A stretch of DNA of 64,000 bases from UBA2108 sp002713215 (lineage in GTDB: Bacteria; Bacteroidota; Bacteroidia; Flavobacteriales_G; Salibacteraceae): NCBI GenBank assembly GCA_937891015.1, contig CALAPY010000073.1, positions 1-64,000 of the forward strand. Direction: 5' to 3'. The position numbers and the translations under genes are program-made. The first letter of the stretch is position 1. Every line of letters starts with the position of its first letter. Below, piece by piece: positions 49,695 through 58,400 of this stretch. Under the pieces are notes generated by a model. That model saw only the letters and a program-made list of their open reading frames with translations. It was not told the DNA's origin and ran no database searches.

Positions 49695-51559
49695 TGTGTA
49701 AATTAAAACTTGCTTTTCTTTTTACCTTATTATTTATAGGTGTTTCAGAATTTTCGAAGGCACAAAACAGGATTGATGCCAATGGATCTATTGAGGGGTT
49801 TGATGGTGACCCAAATGATTGCCAAAGCTTTCAGCCGGAAACTCATTGTCCTTCTTCATTTAGTGATTATCCATGCTATTCCAGTAAATGGATTTCCCTT
49901 ATTGATAGTTGGGAAATGGTAGATAGGGTTTTTACACTTAATCCAACTGGAGTTTTCCCAACCCCGGATCGTTTCTGTGGAAATGAAAGACCCGATATTT
50001 CTGCTTTTGATGGAGAAGGATACATTCAATTAAAGAATGGAGTTGATGGTAGTAAGTATAGGGTTGAATTGGTCTGTATGAAATTGGGTGCACCAATGAC
50101 TCAAGGGAATCGGTATTTAATTCAATACAGAATAGCTTCTTCAGTTTCTCTTGGGGCAAATGATAAAGTTGGTGTATTCGGTTCTGAGGACAAGGTAAAA
50201 CAAACAAAAAAGGGAAAAATAAAGACCGATTTCTCTAAAGGTACAAAATGGACAACTGGGGTGCCAGGAGGGTTTAACTGGTCATTGGTTCAGGTTACCT
50301 ATCATCATACAAATTCTGATAATTACAATTGGCTAACCTTTGGAGCGCTTCATAACGATGGGGTTGACCAATATCAATTATTTATTGATGATGTAAAGGT
50401 GTATGACCTGGGCCCACCTGAAGAAGAATGCCCTGCCATCAAATATGTTCAAAATTCTACGCATACAGTAGAAGTACTAGACGCATCACAAACTTTAAAG
50501 GCAGGTTATAATGTTGGTGCCGCGTTCCCGGCTGTTCCCGGGAATGTGTTTATTGGCCATTGGGGAAATGTAGTTTTTAAGGCGGGAGAGGAAGTCAATT
50601 TAGAACCTGGATTTTCAACTGGAGTAGGTACCAGTTTCCTTGCCTATATCGATCCCTGTGAATCGGACCCTTGCCCAGGGGTTGCATCTCTTCCGGATCA
50701 GGAATATTTGCATTGTAATACCAATGCGCAGGTGTTAACCACCGGATTTACGCCGCAGTTTCAGCATGGGATCAAGTGGACTCCTTCAACTCATTTGAGT
50801 GCAAGCAACGTTAAACAACCCATATTTGATCCACCTCCCAATTCAAGTGGCACCATTTATTATAACGTTGAGTTTAAAGACCCTTGTGGCAATGTAGCCA
50901 ATCAGATGATAAAGGTTTCATGGTCTGACTTAGTTGGTACCGCTCCGGTTATCTCCATGAGCAATTTGGTTAATACAGAATATGAATTAAGTTTTGATTT
51001 GGCTATGCAATCCGAATCCAAGTGGTTGGAGATTGACGTAAAACGAAAATCAGATGGTGCAATAGTCCTTTCCACGGGTCAACTTTATCACAATAGCGAT
51101 TATTGGAGTACTTTTCATTTTGAAGTTCCCTGTCCAACTGCCGGTCTAACCGTTTGTGAAGATTATGAGGTAATTATTCGAACCAAAAACAAATGCGTAG
51201 AAGAGATTGCTACCCAAACTATTGATTGGGATCGAAGTACGTTTTGTTCGCCTAAGCCAGAATTCATAGGCTCGATTGCCAACGTATTTACCCCCAATGG
51301 GGACGGTATAAATGATGATTTTTGTGTTAATGTTTGTGGGGCAGAGGAGTTTGAAATTGTGGTAGTAAACATATGGGGCGATGTGATTTTTGAATCGAGT
51401 GGCAGCATCTGTTCTAGCTTTGTTTGCATGTGGGATGGATCCATAAATCAAGGAGGCTCAGGTATGGCAGTTAATGGCGAGTATTTTCTTAACTTCACTA
51501 TAAAGGGCTGTGGAGGAGAAAAAAGTAGAAATGCCCATGCAGTAACAATTCTTGGATAA
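49691..51559 (+). CDS. Secreted protein with 3-coathanger-like domain and type B T9SS (gliding-motility) domain
   Basis: A 622-residue exported protein. After the signal peptide (MCKLKLAFLFTLLFIGVSEFSKA) comes a cysteine-containing carbohydrate-binding-like region (ETHCPSSFSDYPC; LVCMKLGAPMTQGNRYLIQYRIASSVS). A segment VFKAGEEVNLEPGFSTGVGTSFLAYIDPC follows, the coathanger-type stack seen in T9SS cargo. The C-terminus is a type B sorting domain: IANVFTPNGDGINDDFCV, VVNIWGDVIFESSG, GEYFLNFTIKGCGG. Such proteins are exported by the type IX system and attached at the surface. The start overlaps the barrel gene stop. Confidence 0.85.
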   Translation: MMCKLKLAFLFTLLFIGVSEFSKAQNRIDANGSIEGFDGDPNDCQSFQPETHCPSSFSDYPCYSSKWISLIDSWEMVDRVFTLNPTGVFPTPDRFCGNERPDISAFDGEGYIQLKNGVDGSKYRVELVCMKLGAPMTQGNRYLIQYRIASSVSLGANDKVGVFGSEDKVKQTKKGKIKTDFSKGTKWTTGVPGGFNWSLVQVTYHHTNSDNYNWLTFGALHNDGVDQYQLFIDDVKVYDLGPPEEECPAIKYVQNSTHTVEVLDASQTLKAGYNVGAAFPAVPGNVFIGHWGNVVFKAGEEVNLEPGFSTGVGTSFLAYIDPCESDPCPGVASLPDQEYLHCNTNAQVLTTGFTPQFQHGIKWTPSTHLSASNVKQPIFDPPPNSSGTIYYNVEFKDPCGNVANQMIKVSWSDLVGTAPVISMSNLVNTEYELSFDLAMQSESKWLEIDVKRKSDGAIVLSTGQLYHNSDYWSTFHFEVPCPTAGLTVCEDYEVIIRTKNKCVEEIATQTIDWDRSTFCSPKPEFIGSIANVFTPNGDGINDDFCVNVCGAEEFEIVVVNIWGDVIFESSGSICSSFVCMWDGSINQGGSGMAVNGEYFLNFTIKGCGGEKSRNAHAVTILG

Positions 51560-51563
51560 GGCT

Positions 51564-52820
51564 ATGTTGAGGTATATTATTTTATTGCTATCATTTTTTC
51601 CGGCTATTGTCGTAGGCCAATGGACTAGTCAGGGTTCAATTCAGTTGGTTCCTAAGAAGATTCAAATGATAGATAGTTTGGTTGGCTTTATTAGTACTTC
51701 GCAAGGATTGATAAAGACAGATAGTTCATGGGTAAATTTCACATGGTGCTCAAACAATGAAACTGTAAATTCATTTCAGGCATTAAATGAAAGTACAATT
51801 GTTAAAGGTTCACTGGACAGAGACTCCTTGAAACCAGTTTATTCTGAAACATTTAGAGGCTGTCGGTCGTGGCAACATACTGTCGGTGATGATAACATCG
51901 CATTTAATGCTGTCAAGTTTAAAGGAGATACGGTAATAACAAATTTGGATGCGAAAAAACTAATTAAAAGTGACGATTTTGGTTGGTATTGGGACACTCT
52001 TACTCTGTCAACTAAGTCAGGTGTGGTTTATGGAATTCACTTTACAACGAATAAAACTTTGTTGGTAACTAAATCTCTTTTTGGTATTCCAATGAGGCAA
52101 TTATTTAGATCAACAGATAATGGGAGAAATTGGAATCAGGTTTCAACACCTGCTTTTCAAGGAGTGATCGAATTGTTTGTTACGGAATCTAAAAAAGTAA
52201 TTTGGGCCGTAGGGCAAAATGGACAAGTATCAAAGTCGGAAGACTTGGGGAAAACATGGAATACAATTGCATTTCCGGCAAATGTAGATTTGGTAAACCT
52301 ACATTTTGTTAACGACAGCGTTGGTTACGTTTGTGGAGGAAATACCATTACTGCAGATTCTGGAAGAGTTTATCGTACTCGCAATGGAGGGAAATCTTGG
52401 GAGCACATCACACCGCCAACTAAATCATTTATTACAGGTATTTTCTTCGTTAATGATTCGGTTGGGTTTGCAACCGCTCATGATGGACGAGTATTCAAAA
52501 CCACGAATGGAGGAGGACCAGCAACTCGTGATACCCTTTGGCCAAATGCCGTTGAAGATAAGGCAGTAGAATTAGCCAAACACGAAATCAAACTCTTTCC
52601 CAACCCCAGCCACGGAAAACTAAAAGTAACCTGGAACTTTCAAACTCCTCGCAACGGAATGGTGGTGTTATTGGATAGTCGTGGTAGAATCATTGCCCGA
52701 AGCCCCATGGGCAGCAAACAAAACCTGGAATTGGCCCAGGAGCATTTGAATGCCGGGTTGTATTTTGTTTCGGTACCTACTCCTGAGGGTAGGGAAGTGT
52801 TGAGATGGGTGAAGAAGTAG
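51564..52820 (+). CDS. YCF48/BNR-repeat secreted protein with type A T9SS domain
   Basis: A 418-residue exported protein (MLRYIILLLSFFPAIVVGQ; this ATG at 51564 is preferred to the TTG at 51552, which overlaps the previous stop). The body is a beta-propeller with Asp-box repeats: STDNGRNW, KSEDLGKTW, RTRNGGKSW, and the YCF48-like FVNDSVGYVCGG and FVNDSVGFATAHDG. The C-terminus LFPNPSHGKLKVTW, LDSRGRIIARSP, LNAGLYFVSV is a type A T9SS sorting domain. Cotranscribed with the type B protein upstream. A binding or scaffold role is likely. Confidence 0.82.
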   Translation: MLRYIILLLSFFPAIVVGQWTSQGSIQLVPKKIQMIDSLVGFISTSQGLIKTDSSWVNFTWCSNNETVNSFQALNESTIVKGSLDRDSLKPVYSETFRGCRSWQHTVGDDNIAFNAVKFKGDTVITNLDAKKLIKSDDFGWYWDTLTLSTKSGVVYGIHFTTNKTLLVTKSLFGIPMRQLFRSTDNGRNWNQVSTPAFQGVIELFVTESKKVIWAVGQNGQVSKSEDLGKTWNTIAFPANVDLVNLHFVNDSVGYVCGGNTITADSGRVYRTRNGGKSWEHITPPTKSFITGIFFVNDSVGFATAHDGRVFKTTNGGGPATRDTLWPNAVEDKAVELAKHEIKLFPNPSHGKLKVTWNFQTPRNGMVVLLDSRGRIIARSPMGSKQNLELAQEHLNAGLYFVSVPTPEGREVLRWVKK

Positions 52821-52900
52821 GTTGATCAGCACTTGATGCTAACTAACAACATCCTTTTAGTAATCAATATATTCATTCCTTCGACGAAGTTCTGATGTAT

Positions 52901-52908
52901 TAATTTTG
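52901..52908 (+). promoter_or_regulatory. -7 element of the DUF488 module, leaderless spacing
   Basis: TAATTTTG fits TAnnTTTG and ends 5 nt before the ATG at 52914, so the module mRNA probably starts at the ATG. Confidence 0.5.
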
Positions 52909-52913
52909 CCAAA

Positions 52914-53810
52914 ATGTATTACAGACGAAAACTACTGCTTGGAATTTTAGAAAAATTTGAAGGAAAGCTGAATCACACGAATCTTCAGAAAATTCTTTTT
53001 CTTGTAACCAGAAAACAGTCTAGAAAATCGTTTGATTTTGTTCCATATAAATATGGAAGCTTTTCATTTCAAGCGAATCAAGACTTAATGACCATGACAA
53101 AGCGTGGGTTTATCGAAAGTCATCTTACAAAGGTTTCCAGTGAATGGAGAATTATTTATCCTGAAAACTTTTTTAACCAACTAAATAAAGAAGATCAAGC
53201 CGCAATTCTTACCACGAAAAATGAGATTAAGGGACTTAGTCAAAGGGAGTTAATTAAACATACATATATTAATTATCCATTTTATGCTATTAACAGCCAA
53301 ATAGCTGATGACCTGTTGAATAAAGAACAACTAAGAAAAGTTCAATTACAAAGGAGATCAATATCGGAAAAACATCTTTTTACCTTGGGGTATGAGGGGG
53401 TAAGCCTAGAGACCTATGTAAATAAACTCATTCTAAATGATGTGAAACTACTTTGCGATGTTAGGAAGAATTCGTTGAGCATGAAATATGGGTTTTCAAA
53501 AAACCAGTTAAAGAACGCGTGTGAAAGTATTGGGATTAAATACCTGCATATTCCTAAACTTGGAATTGAGTCTAATAAGAGGCAGAAACTCAATTCGTTA
53601 AAGGATTACGAAAAGTTGTTCGAGGAATATGAAAAAAGCACATTAAAAGAAAATCATGATTCCATTCTTGAGGTTTCAGATTTGCTTGAAAAATACTCAA
53701 GAGTAGCCTTAACCTGTTTTGAGAAAGAAGCGTGCATGTGTCATCGAAGTCGTGTAGTTAAGAGCCTTAAAAAACTTCCAAATTGGAATATTAAAATAAC
53801 CAACTTATAA
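52914..53810 (+). CDS. DUF488 protein with N-terminal winged-helix-like extension
   Basis: 298 residues, soluble. The C-terminal half (about 150-290) is a DUF488 domain: LFTLGYEGVSLETYVNKL, LLCDVRKNSLSMKYGFSKNQL, KYLHIPKLGI, and ALTCFEKEACMCHRSRVV with the conserved C...CHR end. The first 110 residues (LLLGILEKFEGKLNHTNLQKILFLVTRKQSRKSFDFVPYKYGSFS) resemble the Panacea/SocA-like antitoxin fold, in which a winged helix is followed by [FY]-x-P-[FY]-x-[YF]-G. This fusion makes a nucleic-acid or toxin-neutralising role plausible, but this is inference. Its stop overlaps the next ATG by one base. Confidence 0.78.
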   Translation: MYYRRKLLLGILEKFEGKLNHTNLQKILFLVTRKQSRKSFDFVPYKYGSFSFQANQDLMTMTKRGFIESHLTKVSSEWRIIYPENFFNQLNKEDQAAILTTKNEIKGLSQRELIKHTYINYPFYAINSQIADDLLNKEQLRKVQLQRRSISEKHLFTLGYEGVSLETYVNKLILNDVKLLCDVRKNSLSMKYGFSKNQLKNACESIGIKYLHIPKLGIESNKRQKLNSLKDYEKLFEEYEKSTLKENHDSILEVSDLLEKYSRVALTCFEKEACMCHRSRVVKSLKKLPNWNIKITNL

Positions 53811-54625
53811 TGCCAAAAGAGAAAGTACTTATAACCGTCAAAACCTATCCGTCAATTTCTGCAAAATACAACGAATTAGTCTGCACCGCAGGATTTAGGG
53901 AAGATGGATCTTGGATAAGGATTTACCCGGTTCAGTTTCGAAAAAAGGCCTACAGCCAACAGTATTCAAAATACCAGTGGATTGAAATCGATGTAGTCAA
54001 AAATGATAGTGATTTTCGAGTAGAAAGTTTTCGTCCAACTACCCATGATACCGAGATCAAAATTATTGGAGAGATAAAACCTGATGGTGATGCCTGGCTA
54101 GAAAGGCGAAAAATGGTTCTTAACAATGTATATACCGATCTCCAGCTTTTAATTGATGAAGCTAAGGATAGAAGCATAGGGACATCTTTGGCTGTATTCA
54201 AACCTAAGGAAATCAAAAAGTTTGAAATTAAAGCGGTTAAGCGAGAATGGAGTAAAGAGAAACTTGACAAGCTTAATCAATTGAACCTCTTTGAATCTCA
54301 GGAAAAAGGCAAGTTTCAGGTGGTGAAAAAATTGCCCTACAAATTTTCATACAAACTGGTAGATGAAAAAGGAAAAGAAAGTACTATGATGATCGAAGAT
54401 TGGGAAATAGGACAATTATTTTGGAATTCTTTAAAGCGGAATCATGGGAATGAAGAATTGGCATGCGAAGATGTAAAGAAGAAATATTTTGATGATTTTG
54501 CAAAAACCAAGGACCTATACTTGTTTTTAGGTACAACGTTGGTTCATCATAATACAGCGCCAAATCCGTTTGTGATTATTGGAACCTTTCATCCCAAGCA
54601 TATAACACAAACTTCCCTGTTCTAA
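53810..54625 (+). CDS. DUF488-partner protein of unknown function
   Basis: A 271-residue soluble protein with no named family that I can assign. The start VLITVKTYPSISAKYNELVCTAGFREDGSWIRIYPVQFRK has a strand-turn-strand motif (C-T-A-G-x-R-x-DG-SWIRIYP). The end is LYLFLGTTLVHHNTAPNPFVIIGTFHP. A Lys-rich helical middle lies between. It overlaps the DUF488 gene (TAATG), so the two are translationally coupled and probably act together. The [CG]-x-x-R-x-x-G-x-[WF]-x-R-[IL]-YP arrangement suggests a nucleic-acid-binding or modifying domain; not established. Confidence 0.65.
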   Translation: MPKEKVLITVKTYPSISAKYNELVCTAGFREDGSWIRIYPVQFRKKAYSQQYSKYQWIEIDVVKNDSDFRVESFRPTTHDTEIKIIGEIKPDGDAWLERRKMVLNNVYTDLQLLIDEAKDRSIGTSLAVFKPKEIKKFEIKAVKREWSKEKLDKLNQLNLFESQEKGKFQVVKKLPYKFSYKLVDEKGKESTMMIEDWEIGQLFWNSLKRNHGNEELACEDVKKKYFDDFAKTKDLYLFLGTTLVHHNTAPNPFVIIGTFHPKHITQTSLF

Positions 54626-54659
54626 AACGTGAAGAGAACTGCTGTAAGACGTGGTAAAA

Positions 54660-55019
54660 TTACTTCCCCCCACCTAAATCCTCAAAGCTGATATCGGAAA
54701 AAGTACTTTCGATGGTTTCCTTTACTTCGGTGCTTTCGTTGTTGTTTAGTTCTATCACCTTTTGAATGACTTCTGCCAGGGAGCCTGCAAATTTTTCGAA
54801 GTCTTCTTTATAAAGGAAAATTTTGTGTTTTTGGTAGTTGTGAGAGCCGTCTTCGTTGTAGCGTTTTTTGCTCTCGGTTATGGTTAAGTAATAGTCTTTG
54901 TTTCGGGTTGCTCTAACGTCAAAGAAGTAGGTACGCTTTCCAGCTCGAACTACTTTTTCAAAAATTCCATCCCGCTGATCCGTCCTTTTAGCCAACTCTT
55001 CCATCTTCAAACCCTCCAT
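54660..55019 (-). CDS. PUR family DNA/RNA-binding protein (DUF3276)
   Basis: A 119-residue single-stranded nucleic-acid-binding protein of the Bacteroidota/Spirochaete PUR-alpha-like family (DUF3276). The PUR repeat is recognised in VVRAGKRTYFFDVRATRNKDYYLTITESKKRY and HKIFLYKEDFEKFAGSLAEVIQKVIEL. An acidic Ser/Glu-rich C-terminal tail ending in FEDLGGGK follows. The ATG at 55019 fits MEGLKMEELA, though the internal ATG (MEELAKRTDQ) could also serve. A -7 element TAGATTTG lies at 55041-55048 on this strand. Divergent from the repeat block. Confidence 0.88.
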   Translation of the reverse strand: MEGLKMEELAKRTDQRDGIFEKVVRAGKRTYFFDVRATRNKDYYLTITESKKRYNEDGSHNYQKHKIFLYKEDFEKFAGSLAEVIQKVIELNNNESTEVKETIESTFSDISFEDLGGGK

Positions 55020-55040
55020 TTTGACGAGTTATTGTCCTAC

Positions 55041-55048
55041 CAAATCTA
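55041..55048 (-). promoter_or_regulatory. -7 element of the PUR gene
   Basis: TAGATTTG on the minus strand fits TAnnTTTG, 21 nt before the ATG at 55019. Confidence 0.45.
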
Positions 55049-55125
55049 AAAATAAATTTTAGAATTATTGAATATTTCTTTTTTCAGTTGAAATGAATTC
55101 AATTGAGAAGGGTAAAACTTGGTGC

Positions 55126-55320
55126 TATTAAAGAATAACTTGGTTTAAAGAAACTACCTTACAGAAAGAAACGTCATTCCTGCGTCCGCGTGTTGCTGAA
55201 GCTTTTGCGGAAGCATAAAGCAGGAATCTAGAAATAACACTAGATTAATTTCACTGAGCTCCTTCGTCGGTTCCTTGTCAAGTAAGGAATGACGACTATT
55301 CCCACATTATCCTTAAACAA
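55126..55320. mobile_element. MITE-like repeat, copy 3, with a 32-nt insertion
   Basis: A third copy of the cloverleaf-type element. The right terminal repeat and inner arms (CGTCATTCCT from 55172, AGGAATGACG near 55285-55294) are kept. The left terminal repeat is eroded. Inside the first hairpin, between CCTGCG (55179-55184) and AAAGCAGG (55217-55224), 32 nt are inserted (55185-55216). This insert can form its own stem TCCGC/GCGGA. The rest follows copies 1 and 2: AATCTAG/CTAGATT and the TTCCTTG arm (CAAGGAA is TAAGGAA here). Confidence 0.7.
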
Positions 55321-55322
55321 CA

Positions 55323-55446
55323 TGTTACGGAATCGTCAAAGACTCTCTGCAAAGCAAATCTCATTAATTTTTGGGAGAGATTCCGTAAAACTATCTCACA
55401 CAATCCCATAGCGGGCTTGGTTCGATTACGTTTACGGAATGACGTA
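55323..55446. repeat. TTACGGAAT repeat block joined to copy 3
   Basis: About 120 bp with TTACGGAAT (55325-55333), its inverse ATTCCGTAA (55380-55388) and a second TTTACGGAATGACG (55431-55444). The last matches TTACGGAATGACG at 10063-10075 inside the type 2 element. With the neighbouring copy 3 it forms a composite non-coding block (55060-55458) between the PUR gene and the giant type B gene. No gene is seen here. Confidence 0.55.
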
Positions 55447-55458
55447 TTTAATAGAGTT

Positions 55459-58400
55459 CTATGGCCGAATCAAGGTAACGTATCCCTTGTATTCTGTTCC
55501 GTTGACGGTTAATGAAAATACATAAACGCCCTGCGTACAGACATCACCGGTAAAGGTACGTCCATCCCAGCTGTGGTCGTTTCCATAGGATTCAAAAACA
55601 AGAACTCCCCAGCGGTTATAGATTTTAATGTCCGTACATTTTTCAAGTCGTTCTCCTACCTGAACATCAAATACGTCATTAATACCGTCTCCATCGGGAG
55701 TAAACACATTTGGAATTTCCCCTTTAAAATAGTCACCGAAAGCCAGAATAGATTTGTCCTGGGTAGAGGAATCGGTACAAGATTCGTTGTGCTTGGCAAT
55801 AAGCCTAACTGACGTTGAAGCATTAAAATCCAACGGAACTTCAATGTTGTAGGCCGTACTGTAGATACTTCCGTCAACGTACCATTCAAAATCGGTAGCG
55901 TTCTCGCTTTGGTTGTTCGATATTCCCAGCGCGTTGTCGCAATTGGCTTTTATGTCAAAATCAAATACGGCTTTAACCACGTTATCTACACCAACCCTGA
56001 CTTCCGTAGAATCGGAACAACCCAAGGTATCGGTAACCACCACCTGGTAAATCACCGAACTGTCCGGTTTGCTTATTGGATTGGCAATGGTGTCATTACT
56101 CAAAGCATAATTCGGAGTCCACTTGTAGGTAAATGGAGGAATGCCATCCACATTGGTAACATTGAGAATGGCGCTGTCGCCATTGCATTCAATAGAGGTG
56201 GAGCTTACATCAAACGAGAACGCTCTTACAATCGCAGAATCGTTGGAAATACAGCCATTGACATCTTTTACTAATAGGTAATAAGTATTGCCCAATAACA
56301 GCTTAGTAGTTGGGTTTGCCAGGCTTGGGTCGTCTAACAATTCTGGTGAAGACCAGGAATAAATGGAGCCTGCCGGACCCGTAGGGTTACCTCCCAGGGT
56401 TACAGCGGACACGGTGTCACTACAATAGATAAAAGGCCCTCCAGCATCAATAACCGGAGCTTTTACCACGTTTACCAAAATGGTATCAAATCCAACGCAA
56501 CCCAGTGCGTTTTCACCCCTTAAAATGAAGGTGGTAGCGGTTGTTATAGTCGCCGTAGGAGTAGCACTTGTAGAGTCGTCCATAAATTGTCCAGGTTGCC
56601 ACAGGTATTTAACCCCTCCACTTGCTTTAAGTTGAATGGATGCCCCTTCACACGAGTTTGTGTCATTACCGGCGCTAATATCAGCCTTGGTGCCAACCAC
56701 TACGGTAACTTTCGATTCTCCGGTACAACCAACTGCATCTGCATAAGAAAGGGTGTAAGTAGTAGTGGTGTCTGGTGACGCCATTGGAGTAATGGAAGTA
56801 TCTCCCAATCCATTTTTGGGATTCCAGGTTCTTGTTACGATATTACCTGATGTTGAAAGGGTATCTAATTTCACGCTGTCCCCCTTACATATTTCGTAAG
56901 TCGATTGCGTATAATTTACGGCAGGTCTTGGAGAAACCGTAACATTTACCGTATCAAACCCTAAGCAAACGCCATTTTGCGCTCTCACAATGTAAGTGGT
57001 GTCTTTGGTGGTAAATGATTTCGGATTAGCCAATGTGCTGTCATCAAGTGTGCTTCCCGGGAACCAGGTAAACGTGGTTCTAAACAGCGGAGAAGTTGGA
57101 ATACCACCCAATATCACGCTATCGGGAATACAGAGCTTTTTATCAAACCCGGCATCCACGGGTATGGTATCGTCTACCATTACATGAATAGAATCAACGT
57201 TGTTGCATCCGTTTCTACCTAAAATCGAAACCGTATACGTTACGCTGCTTGTAGGTTTTGCTTCGGGGCTTGCCACAAAAGGGCTGGGTGTAAGCGCCGT
57301 ACTCGGCGTCCAGGTATAACTTAACGCTCCTGTCGTGGTAGTAAGTACCACCGAATCTCCTAAACACAGGAAGATGCTGTCATGCGGAATTAAAATTTTA
57401 GGGGTTGGATTAACCACAACCGTATGAGAATCCTTTGATGTACAACCGTTCAGGTCTGTTCCTGTAACAATGTATTTGGTTGTAGTAGCAGGGCTCACAA
57501 ACTGGAAGGATTGATTTTGAGGAAGACTGGAAGGAATCCAGGTATAATTGTTTGCACCTCTTACATTCATGGTATCGCTCTGACCCTCACAAATAGTGTC
57601 ATGTTTCGATTCTAAGATCAATTTAGGTATGGTATCCGTTACCACAGTTACCGTATCCATAAAAGTACAGCTGGAAGGAGTAGTAACACTAAGTACGTAG
57701 GTTGCAGAACCCGCCGCTGTGGGCGTATATACCGGAGCGCCTGAAGTACTACTCGACAAGTTGGTAGTAGGGCTCCATGAATAGGTAGAACCGGAAGGTC
57801 CATTGGGGGTTTGTCCCAAGGTATAGGATTCTCCCATACAAATGCTGGAATCAACTCCTGCGGAGATCAATGCTTTATTCTCAATTGTAATGGTAACAGA
57901 ATCCAGGGCCGGGCATGCTGTACCTGTATCGGTTATCAATGCATAAATGGTAGTTGTACTGGAGATTGTAGTCATTGGATTTATAATCGTGTCATTGCTC
58001 ACAGCACCAGAGGGAGTCCACTTATAGAATCGTCCGCCAAAAGCCTGTAACTGAACCTGGTTTCCTTCGCAAATTGACGTGTCCTTGGTAGTAATTCCCG
58101 CATTGGTACTTTGCAAAACGGTAACTTCCACTGTATCTACTACAAAGCAAAGTCCGGTGGTATCCGTAACCTTAACGGTGTATTTGGTAGTTGTTATGGG
58201 AAACGCATTGGGGTTTTGAACCGTATCGTTATCCAGCGATAAGGATGGATTCCATTTGAGTGAAAAGCCCGTAGGTCCTGTTGGAACTGAACCCGTAGAA
58301 CCAAGGGTTGTTGTATCACCCAAACAAATGGTTCGGTCTATTCCCGGATTCACTGGGAAGGTAATCACATTAACAGGTAGATCAATAGGATCGCTGGGGC

